Assembly: GCA_005879655.1 (NCBI GenBank)
Contig: VBJK01000074.1
Location: 1-22,062 of the forward strand
Direction: 5' to 3'
Source: Chloroflexota bacterium
GTDB lineage: Bacteria > Chloroflexota > Ktedonobacteria > Ktedonobacterales > Ktedonobacteraceae
DNA: 22,062 bases
The translations under genes and the position numbers were made by a program. A model generated the notes under the pieces. That model saw only the letters and a program-made list of their open reading frames with translations. It made no database searches and had not been told where the DNA came from. Positions 16,021 to 22,062 of this stretch are shown here, piece after piece (position 1 is the first letter of the stretch; each line of letters begins with the position of its first letter).

Positions 16021-17871
16021 CTAATATGTCGCTATCTCTTCGTCCGGTATTGTCGATGTCGGAGATGCGGCTCTATCATCAGATGGAGCTGCTTCCTTTG
16101 GATTCATGGCCCACATGGGGAAGGGCACTCGAATATGCATGGGCTCGCGGAAGTTATCCTGAATGACCAGCTTCTCTCCTGGAGGCAGCACTGTGGCTTT
16201 GCTCTTCGCGCTCGCGCTCAAAAAGCGCCACGCGGTTGCGTCCAGTTCAAGTGTGCCGGTGCGACCGAGCACGCGTAATGCCACATTTTCAATCACTTTT
16301 TCCGATACCTTCGAGGCTTGCTGCTGCGCGCCAAGCAGGATAATGCCCTGTGAACGCATTTCGGCGGCCACATTCTCGATCAGCTTGGTGATTGCATCGG
16401 TAGCCCCCCGTGGCGCAAAGCGATTCAACTCATCAAGCGCGACGAGATAAATTAACCCCGGCTGTGCTTTGGCTCCCGTACGTGCCTCTACGAGTTGGCG
16501 CAGAATAGTGGCCACGACAAAGCGCTGTATCTCTGACTTCCCAGCCAGCGTTGACAGGTCGATCACAAGCGGGTCAATGGTATCGCTGCGTGTCACCTGC
16601 AACGGCTTGCCCACCTGGTCGTCGACACGCAGCACGCCTTTGCACTCATAGACAAGCCTCAACAAACGGCGATACAGCTTCTTCCAGGTGGATGTGTGAT
16701 GGTTGCGCCATCTCCCTTTATCTTCTTGCCTCTGCTTATCCACCCACACTAAGAGTTCGCTGAACGTTTGCGGTATCTCTTTCCCCTCGCGCAGCGAGCG
16801 TGTGACGGCACTGCCATCGTTTTTGGTGCTCTCGGTGGTGAGCCAGCTTTCTATATCCATCACGAGCGCGCTAAAATTACTATCGTTCGCATCGACCTCG
16901 GCAAACAAGTAAGAGAAGAGGCCCTGGGCAATGATGTCACTCAAGCTCCAACTATAGGGCTTCACCTCACCTGTTCGCCCGGTTGGAACCGCGATGTCAC
17001 TCCCAGGCATCTGCGGCGCATAAAATGCAGCGTTCTCGAACGGTTTGGGGTCCGCAATGCCCAACGCTTGCCAGTCCGCCAAGTGCTTCTGTTCGTTATA
17101 GAGCGTGCTCTTGCGGTCAATGTAAAACAGATCGAGTCCCTTGACGTTCAGAATAATCGGCACAATGCGTAAACGGTTCTTATCGGAAGGGCGACTCCTA
17201 GCCTCTAGCCTCGCTTTGTGGAGCAGGAGCCAGATGACGAAGAGCAGAAAGCTCGATTTGGTGCCGCGTCCCGCCGAACCATTGACGTTCATATGCCCGC
17301 CGTTGGTCCCGAGCAGGTAATCCAGGTCGATGCAGCCGGGACCAGCAATCTGGTTAGCCCCATTCTTGATAAGCCCTATATCCAGGCTGTTTGTGATGTC
17401 CTCTGCCCCGTAAGCCGTACGCGCATCGTCAGCAGAGGCAAGGTAGACAGGGCTACGCTCTTGTGGCGGCGTGAAGACCTCTGAGCGCAGAATGCTGGCC
17501 GAGGCATAGGTAAAGCCGTCATTCTCGAAAGGCGGCTGATAATTGAGGTCGCCGTCAGCTTCATCTATTTCAGCCCCCATCGAACGCTTGCGGCTCTGTC
17601 GATACACCTCACTCACAATGGCATAGTAGGTATATGGAACGCCTGCGAGCCTGCTCAGACAGGTAATAAGCTGCGTCGTTTCAACCAGGGTATCAGGCGG
17701 AAGCCAGAAGAAGAAGTTTGTGCTGGTGGCCTCCTTCTGTGGCGGAGCACCGACACGCCCAATGCACAGCGAGCCGTTGATCGTTGAAGAGGTCGTGCCT
17801 CCATTGCCGTTCAGAGATACAGATTCGTCATCTATAGGGACAGAGGTAGCATCCTGATAAGAATCATCCAT
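16021..17871 (-). CDS. herA: HerA-like hexameric DNA translocase ATPase with variant P-loop
   Basis: HerA is a bidirectional DNA translocase that drives the NurA nuclease in end resection. The 616-residue protein starts at ATG 17871, which has AAGGAG 9 bases upstream and lies 17 bases after the NurA-like stop. Residues about 37-165 look like the beta-rich HAS-barrel domain (CIGRVGAPP, then GVPYTYYAIVSEVYRQS). The ATPase core follows: phosphate loop NGSAGRGTKSSF (197-208), Walker B IYLVALDELNRFAP (474-487, D480 and E481), a sensor-like ILLGAQQQASKV (511-522) and an arginine-finger-like RVLGRTGTLEL (533-543). The P-loop has an extra residue before the lysine (GxxGxGTKS instead of GxxGxGKS). The tail (about 592-616) is acidic and disordered. 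It is neither FtsK nor TraG: no membrane segment is present. Pairing with NurA directly upstream supports HerA. Confidence 0.85.
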   Translation of the reverse strand: MDDSYQDATSVPIDDESVSLNGNGGTTSSTINGSLCIGRVGAPPQKEATSTNFFFWLPPDTLVETTQLITCLSRLAGVPYTYYAIVSEVYRQSRKRSMGAEIDEADGDLNYQPPFENDGFTYASASILRSEVFTPPQERSPVYLASADDARTAYGAEDITNSLDIGLIKNGANQIAGPGCIDLDYLLGTNGGHMNVNGSAGRGTKSSFLLFVIWLLLHKARLEARSRPSDKNRLRIVPIILNVKGLDLFYIDRKSTLYNEQKHLADWQALGIADPKPFENAAFYAPQMPGSDIAVPTGRTGEVKPYSWSLSDIIAQGLFSYLFAEVDANDSNFSALVMDIESWLTTESTKNDGSAVTRSLREGKEIPQTFSELLVWVDKQRQEDKGRWRNHHTSTWKKLYRRLLRLVYECKGVLRVDDQVGKPLQVTRSDTIDPLVIDLSTLAGKSEIQRFVVATILRQLVEARTGAKAQPGLIYLVALDELNRFAPRGATDAITKLIENVAAEMRSQGIILLGAQQQASKVSEKVIENVALRVLGRTGTLELDATAWRFLSASAKSKATVLPPGEKLVIQDNFREPMHIRVPFPMWAMNPKEAAPSDDRAASPTSTIPDEEIATY

Positions 17872-17888
17872 TGGGAAAATCTCCTTGC

Positions 17889-18935
17889 TCACAACTGGGT
17901 GAGATTGTAGAAACGAGAGACGATTTGGTCGCCACCAGTCATGGTTGCCCCCAAAATCTCCTCGGCTCGCTGAATCGGATAGAGCGAGACTGAGGCCCGC
18001 TCGTAACTTTTGTCTTTGCAGCGATACTCGCACACCATGCGAGATAGAGCGTCAATATAGGTCGAATCTTGCTGTAGTTGCAGGCGAAAGAATTTCTCTG
18101 GTATCTCTAACCTGACGATGCCCCAATCTGGCATAGCGCTGGTGGTGCTATCCAGGCGCAAGTACCAGGAAACGACCGTGATATGCTCCTGTGGGAGCAG
18201 AAATGCAGGCGTACGTTGACCAAATTGCAGATTGTAGTAGATACGCCACCCTTCATCGTGCAGGTAGTTGCGGTGGTGTCCCTTAATCATGCCCACGACT
18301 GGCGTGTTCGCTTCGTCGAAACCGCCCCGGCGCGGGTCCAGGCGTCCATCGACCAGGATGGGCACCTGTCCTGCTCGTACCAGAGCTTGTTTCTCTAACC
18401 GAATCATCTCATCCATCGAGCGGTTCTGTGTTGCCTTGCGCATCTCCTGAAAGTCGTAGGTCAGGCCCTCTTTTGGCTTTTGACAGGGCAGCAGACGAAA
18501 ACCCTCGGCTTGCAGAGCAGCTGCAAAGCTCTCTACCTCATCCCAGGGAAACGGCTCTACGACCATCGTCACCACGCGCTCAACAATGTGCCACTCGCGC
18601 TGCAAACGGCGATTTGCATTGCACATCAGCACCGCACCGATTTCGGAAAGCCGTACCGGTATGGGAAAGCCCTCCACTGTCTGAAGCCAGGCCACTGTGC
18701 GTCCAACGTCCTTGCCATCTATGAAAAGCTTTGGGTTATGAGCCTCCGTGGCAGAGAGGGTAACATTACAGGTATCAATCGGCACCCATTCTCCGACTTT
18801 CTTTTCATAGTCCATCTTAGGTTGTTCCTTCTTTGGCACCTCTCCGATTTCTATACTGTCATTAAGCAACAGTGGACGTATCGCATCATCGCGCATTCTG
18901 TGCGCGCCATTACTTCGTAAAAATTCAAGCCCCAT
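17889..18935 (-). CDS. nurA: NurA-like 5'-3' nuclease
   Basis: NurA is a nuclease that works only with HerA. This 348-residue protein starts at ATG 18935, with AGGAG about 10 bases upstream; a TTG at 18962 lacks a site. NurA landmarks are visible: a first acidic motif PKLFIDGKDVGRTV (69-81), an E-rich helix before the second (RSMDEMIRLEKQALV), ILVDGRLDPRRGGF (193-206), a lysine motif VVGMIKGHHRNYL (213-225), the beta pair VVSWYLRL and WGIVRLEIPE (254-280), and the terminal motif SLYPIQRAEEIL (317-328), which in NurA carries the conserved C-terminal tyrosine-proline and acidic positions. Gene order directly before the HerA-like gene, 17 bases apart, is the diagnostic partner arrangement. The sequence is divergent from what I remember of archaeal NurA, so the call is from motifs plus context. 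Aspartates 73 and 196 are the best catalytic candidates. Confidence 0.78.
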   Translation of the reverse strand: MGLEFLRSNGAHRMRDDAIRPLLLNDSIEIGEVPKKEQPKMDYEKKVGEWVPIDTCNVTLSATEAHNPKLFIDGKDVGRTVAWLQTVEGFPIPVRLSEIGAVLMCNANRRLQREWHIVERVVTMVVEPFPWDEVESFAAALQAEGFRLLPCQKPKEGLTYDFQEMRKATQNRSMDEMIRLEKQALVRAGQVPILVDGRLDPRRGGFDEANTPVVGMIKGHHRNYLHDEGWRIYYNLQFGQRTPAFLLPQEHITVVSWYLRLDSTTSAMPDWGIVRLEIPEKFFRLQLQQDSTYIDALSRMVCEYRCKDKSYERASVSLYPIQRAEEILGATMTGGDQIVSRFYNLTQL

Positions 18936-18958
18936 ACAAACACTTCTCCTCACTACTC

Positions 18959-19660
18959 TCAATTCAAATGTGCCGCCACTAGCGGCAACAAGTGCAGATC
19001 TCGTAATCGTCGGCGCATGGCTGTCCCGCTCACCAGCATCTCGGTCGCGAGTCGCCAGATCAAGTCATCGCCGCGGAAATCGGGCGCGTAACGTGTGAAG
19101 AGATACTGTACAGCCTCAGCAGGCATGAGCAGCTCGGCAGCAAACTGATTAGCCTCTTTTTCCATCTGGTTATAGGAAGGAAGATGAAGATGCGGTGCAT
19201 GGACGACTCGCCCCTCAGGTAGATCATCTGCGTTCTCGTCGGCGGAGAATAAGGCCAGCCCCTCTGTAATCTCAAGCGGTTCGTACGAATCGCTCAGTCG
19301 CTGCTCACGAAGAAGCGGATAAAAATGGAGCACGTAGTGGCCAAACTCATGCGCAACCGAGAAGCGACGACGCACTAAGAGATCGTCGCGCTCGACGAAA
19401 ATATATCCATTGCTGCTATCGACATAGATATACCCCGCCAGCGGCTCCTGGTTCGCGCTGCCTATCGGCTCAAAAATGGCCCCACGCCGCATGAGAAAGT
19501 GTGATGCGACCTCACTCGTTAAGCCCACCAGTTCTATGCAGGTCAGGTTATAGCCCCCTAGCAGCTCATTGAGCACAACTACTCGCTCCTGCTGCGTTGG
19601 CGGTGTCATCGCACAGATGCAATACAGTTCCGCAATTGCATCTGTAATCGTTTGTGACAT
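18959..19660 (-). CDS. ImmA/IrrE-type HExxH metallopeptidase
   Basis: This 233-residue protein carries the ImmA/IrrE zinc protease signature: RFSVAHEFGHYVLHFYP (99-115, zinc-binding HEFGH at 104-108) and the downstream MEKEANQFAAELLMP (166-180), which supplies the third ligand. Proteins of this family cut repressors or anti-repressors: ImmA cleaves the ICEBs1 repressor ImmR, and IrrE/PprI cuts DdrO after DNA damage in Deinococcus. The N-terminal 60 residues are helical and could be an adaptor; there is no helix-turn-helix in the protein itself. ATG 19660 follows the upstream gene by 3 bases and the nurA-like gene comes 23 bases later. Neighbouring sigma factor and unknown regulator are plausible cleavage targets. 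This would allow induction of the nuclease genes after damage or invasion, but no target site is shown by the sequence. Confidence 0.9.
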   Translation of the reverse strand: MSQTITDAIAELYCICAMTPPTQQERVVVLNELLGGYNLTCIELVGLTSEVASHFLMRRGAIFEPIGSANQEPLAGYIYVDSSNGYIFVERDDLLVRRRFSVAHEFGHYVLHFYPLLREQRLSDSYEPLEITEGLALFSADENADDLPEGRVVHAPHLHLPSYNQMEKEANQFAAELLMPAEAVQYLFTRYAPDFRGDDLIWRLATEMLVSGTAMRRRLRDLHLLPLVAAHLN

Positions 19661-19663
19661 AGC

Positions 19664-20308
19664 TTATCCCTCCTCCTCTTCTGTCGGAAGCTTTTGTTCT
19701 GTCTCTATTGCCTCTTGCATCGGTGGTACTTTCTTCTGATAGAGCTGTTCATGCTGGCGTCGTGTTGCCGCAAGCTGCGCCATACCCTGCTGTCTGCCCG
19801 ACGTAAGAAAGAGCGCGGTCTGGCTAAAGAGCTTTTGTAGCTGCTTGCTCGCCTGCACGCCAAGCTGTGCGAAGAGCGTACGTACTCCGTGTAGGCCCAA
19901 CTGCTCTGGTAGCGCCTGATTCGATTGGCGAAGCCGTTGCACAACGCTCAGCAGTTCCCGCTTGACGGAGCCACGGATCGCCTCATCAGCTTGCATCCGT
20001 GCGACCACATCGCTCACTGTCAAAGGTGGCATCTCTTCAAGCGTAAGCGGCGTTTCCAGACCGGAGGGCAAAAGCTGGAGCAAAAGCTGCCGCACCTGTT
20101 CGACTTCATGCTCTCGCTGCTCGTATTCCTCCTCGGCAGCGCAAGCGGCGTGTACCTCCCAGATCAGCGTTTCCAGGTCCGCGTCCTGCTCGGCTTGGGC
20201 GAGGACTTGAGACATTACCTCGAAATCATTCCGCTCAAAAGCATCCATATAGCGGTGTAATGCCCTCTCGCGTGAAAGATGCTGCTCTCGTGCGTTCTGC
20301 TCATTCAT
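19664..20308 (-). CDS. Helical protein of unknown function between sigma factor and ImmA/IrrE gene (candidate regulator)
   Basis: This 214-residue soluble protein overlaps the end of the sigma factor gene by 8 bases if translation begins at ATG 20308; GTG 20317 is an alternative with a close purine stretch. Its N-terminal part (13-60) is an acidic helical hairpin (YMDAFERNDFEVMSQVL), then comes a Glu-rich stretch, and its C-terminal part has the pattern LPEQLGLHGVRTLFAQLGV and GRQQGMAQLAATRRQHE (about 133-187), which I recall as a recurring style in Ktedonobacteria next to ImmA-type peptidases. It has no membrane segment, so it is not a classic membrane anti-sigma factor. Being coupled to sigma and to a peptidase, it is a good candidate for a soluble anti-sigma or for the peptidase's substrate. 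No function can be assigned from sequence alone. Confidence 0.6.
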   Translation of the reverse strand: MNEQNAREQHLSRERALHRYMDAFERNDFEVMSQVLAQAEQDADLETLIWEVHAACAAEEEYEQREHEVEQVRQLLLQLLPSGLETPLTLEEMPPLTVSDVVARMQADEAIRGSVKRELLSVVQRLRQSNQALPEQLGLHGVRTLFAQLGVQASKQLQKLFSQTALFLTSGRQQGMAQLAATRRQHEQLYQKKVPPMQEAIETEQKLPTEEEEG

Positions 20309-20948
20309 TGCGTACACTTCCCTCTCTCTCCAACGCTACACGTAGCCGTGCTCTGGCTCTGCATAGCCGTACCTGGGCTGCCGTATAAGCACATCCCAAC
20401 CGCTGAGCCAACTCCTCACCATCTAATCCCTCGATAATGGAGAGGTGCAAAACCTCTCGGTCGCTTGCTGAAACAAGGGAAAGCAGATATTCCGCCTGCG
20501 CTCTGGCCTCAATCTGCTGCTCCATCCCATCACTAATCAGCGTGCTGGTTAGGGTGAGTGAAGCGAGTACAACCTCTGCTTCCTGCCGGTCATGTTGTAG
20601 AGCACTGAGGGGAATTTCTGGCTTATGCTTTGCCTGCTCGGCTCTCTTCTTGCTAATGATATGTGTTGCAATACCGAGCAACCACGCGCGTGGCGGGCGA
20701 GCAGGATCGAAGGAATGTGCTGTCTTCGTAGCCTCAATATAGACTTCGTTGAGTAGCTCTAGCGCCACCTCTTGCACCTCTTCAGGCTTTGAAGCCAGTC
20801 CCGCTTTACGCACACGACTCCGAAAAATGCCAATGATAGCGATTGCATCTTGCTCAATATACTGCAACAGCAATCTGGCAATATCGGGCGGTTTTGTGTC
20901 TATGCGATCCTCAGCTTGCTGTTGTTGCATTGAGGTTCTCTCCTCCAT
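20301..20948 (-). CDS. ECF-like sigma-70 factor, first gene of the operon
   Basis: This 215-residue protein has the two-domain layout of an extracytoplasmic-function sigma factor. Region 2 (about 30-107) includes EVQEVALELLNEVYIEA and RPPRAWLLGIATHIISKKR, the usual core-binding and promoter -10 recognition part. Region 4 (about 150-205) reads SASDREVLHLSIIEGLDGEELAQRL then AQVRLCRARARLRVAL, a helix-turn-helix for the -35 element. Start choice is open: ATG 20948 has GAGG 5 bases upstream and ATG 20930 has a stronger GGAGGAG 9 bases upstream. As the first gene of the operon it may drive its own transcription. The linker between regions 2 and 4 is short, so regions 1 and 3 are absent, as expected for this group. 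I cannot tell which ECF group it belongs to. Confidence 0.88.
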   Translation of the reverse strand: MEERTSMQQQQAEDRIDTKPPDIARLLLQYIEQDAIAIIGIFRSRVRKAGLASKPEEVQEVALELLNEVYIEATKTAHSFDPARPPRAWLLGIATHIISKKRAEQAKHKPEIPLSALQHDRQEAEVVLASLTLTSTLISDGMEQQIEARAQAEYLLSLVSASDREVLHLSIIEGLDGEELAQRLGCAYTAAQVRLCRARARLRVALEREGSVRNE

Positions 20949-21271
20949 ATATACCTCTTCATCAAAGTAGCGACAAGTTTTTGCCGTTCACTTATATATT
21001 GGATTTCCAACTCCAAAATATTACACTAGAACAAATATTCATATACTTCTTCATTGCTATCCAGCAACAGGTTTTACAAACAATCAGAGGTAGCACAGTG
21101 TTGATGGATAGTAAATGGCATAATTATAAAACGATACAGCAACGATTATATAACATATATTTCCTGTAGTGCGTGCTGTATTCCTCTGAATCCGGGTATG
21201 GACTATTACCAGCAGCATAGCATGTGCTTCCCCTGTATCTCAGTATTTCATCGCATTGTAGAGGGGTACAA
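20949..21271 (-). promoter_or_regulatory. Probable control region of the operon
   Basis: This AT-rich stretch upstream of the sigma gene has no coding frame. On the minus strand a TATAAT hexamer lies at 21128-21123, about 175 bases before the start codon, but no good -35 hexamer sits at the right distance. If the sigma factor is autoregulated, the -35/-10 pair would not match the housekeeping consensus, so absence of a consensus pair is not informative. No operator-like palindrome stood out. Confidence 0.35.
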
Positions 21272-21568
21272 CTAATTCATTTGTAGAGCTCTGTTGGAAG
21301 TGGAAAGCAATGCAGCATCGATGGCTTTTGCCTGTTGCAAGGCACGCACATTGATAATCAGATAGGTGAGGGTATTGAGATTGACAACCGAGCAAGTATT
21401 GCAGACTTTAGGATGCGCAATACCAACTTCTTTGGCTTGGTTATTGATACGCTCATAGGCAGTCCGCTGGCAGTAGAGCGGACTGATGCAGTCCGGGGTG
21501 ACGCGTTGAATGCCTCCACGTTTCCAGTTGTCATCCTTGACACAGCCTGTGCCTTTGGCAAATTGCAC
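21272..21568 (-). pseudogene. C-terminal fragment of a DDE-type transposase
   Basis: The 98-residue frame ends in a pattern I recognise from transposase C-termini common in Chloroflexota: LYCQRTAYERINNQAKEVG, then HPKV and a VVNLNTLTYLIINVRALQQ segment. The conserved E of the RTxxERIN motif, usually the last catalytic residue, is present. Family-like sequence appears to continue upstream (PTYEHVQFAKGTG) but is interrupted by an in-frame TAG near 21585, and the N-terminal two thirds with the first two acidic residues are missing. I do not assign an IS family. It is a relic marking past element activity next to the operon's upstream end. Confidence 0.65.
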
Positions 21569-21687
21569 ATGCTCGTAGGTCGGCCCAGTCCGCTAGAGAA
21601 AGAGCAACGGACTGGGGAACTGCCCAAGGGTCCGCACGGTCTGCGCATACAAACGGGTCAAGCTCACTGGAAAAACCTGGCACGCTC

Positions 21688-21751
21688 TCTGACTTTTTCC
21701 GAAGTTACCGTGGACGATTTTCCCAGTTGCTTCTGACTTTTTCCGAAGTTA
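21688..21751. repeat. Two perfect 20-base direct repeats
   Basis: TCTGACTTTTTCCGAAGTTA occurs at 21688-21707 and again at 21732-21751, with 24 bases between. Only two copies are present, so this is not a CRISPR array. The position just upstream of a transposase relic suggests element-end or nested-insertion sequence. Confidence 0.8.
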
Positions 21752-21811
21752 ATATCAGTAAGACCCTTTGCATGAATTCCATGCTAAACACCCTCTTCCT
21801 TCAAGCAGCGT

Positions 21812-21893
21812 CATCTATGTACTACCAGTTGGTATATTCACAGGCATCTACTCCCCTGTGTTCTCATTCTCATGGACTGGTAGTTTATAGATG
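21812..21893. repeat. Imperfect 18-base inverted repeat with nested hairpin
   Basis: CATCTATGTACTACCAGT (21812-21829) pairs with ACTGGTAGTTTATAGATG (21876-21893), 16 of 18 positions matching. Inside the 46-base loop CACAGG (21839-21844) pairs with CCTGTG (21855-21860). The arms may be terminal repeats of a very small element or a recombination or protein-binding site; no coding sequence lies between them. Confidence 0.65.
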
Positions 21894-22062
21894 GCCTAGC
21901 CTGTAGAGGGGCTTCATACCATTTTCCTGCTAGTTAAAATGACGCGATTCCAAATTGGTTACACGAGATAAAGGATATAAGGAGTTTAATACCTCACTTA
22001 TTGATTGACGTTTGGACTAAGAGGAAGTAGCGGAACCCCTCAAGAAGTTCCGTGGAAAGTGA

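Larger units (their letters stand above)
21569..22062. other. Region without a gene, with direct and inverted repeats
   Basis: No frame here has a start, ribosome binding site and recognisable product together. The region holds the decayed upstream part of the transposase fragment, two 20-base direct repeats, a long imperfect inverted repeat, and near the window end a small hairpin pairing CGGAAC (22031-22036) with GTTCCG (22047-22052). All of this fits mobile-element debris. Confidence 0.5.

Noticed and set aside
16021..17871. FtsK/SpoIIIE or conjugative TraG-type translocase
   Set aside because: No membrane segments and no gamma domain; the HAS-barrel-like start and the NurA partner point to HerA.
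21688..21751. CRISPR array
   Set aside because: Only two repeats with one 24-base spacer and no cas genes anywhere in the window.

Overview
The window looks like an accessory region of a Ktedonobacteria-type Chloroflexota genome (inferred from protein style, moderate GC, a sigma factor/regulator/ImmA triad and degenerate transposon pieces; no rRNA or marker gene confirms it). Its core is one tightly packed minus-strand operon of eleven genes running from about 20948 down to 3794. Gaps between its genes are 1-24 bases, or the genes overlap by 4-11 bases, so they almost certainly share a transcript.

In transcription order the operon encodes: an ECF-like sigma factor (20948-20301); an unrecognised helical protein (20308-19664); an ImmA/IrrE-type HExxH metallopeptidase (19660-18959); a NurA-like nuclease (18935-17889); a HerA-like hexameric DNA-translocase ATPase (17871-16021); an SbcD/Mre11-like nuclease (15996-14782); an SbcC/Rad50-like ATPase with a zinc hook (14765-11619); and a four-gene Wadjet/MksBEFG-like SMC cassette: JetA (kleisin-like), JetB (MukE-like), JetC (1495-residue SMC-like ATPase) and JetD (Toprim nuclease). 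This gives three ATPase-nuclease sets in one transcript: HerA-NurA, Rad50-Mre11 and JetABC-JetD. The first two match the archaeal DNA-end-resection quartet; the third is a plasmid-cleaving loop-extrusion machine. A sigma/regulator/peptidase module sits at the head and may sense and control. I know of no description of this combination as one system; it is the main candidate for a new defence or DNA-end-surveillance system here.

Left flank (1-2577, plus strand): the 3' part of a gene whose product carries two diverged copies of a domain resembling the catalytic C-terminal part of telomere resolvases (protelomerases, tyrosine-recombinase fold) but apparently without the key catalytic residues, followed by an overlapping unknown gene. 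Positions 2578-3065 hold consecutive hairpins and no convincing gene. A 5'-truncated PHP phosphoesterase pseudogene lies at 3066-3500, and 3501-3793 carries two hairpins with nearly identical core sequence, possibly the end of a decayed insertion element.

Right flank (20949-22062): an AT-rich probable control region upstream of the operon, a C-terminal transposase fragment on the minus strand (21272-21568), a 20-base direct repeat and an imperfect 18-base inverted repeat. The operon therefore lies between decayed mobile-element or broken-gene sequence on both sides, as expected for an acquired island.
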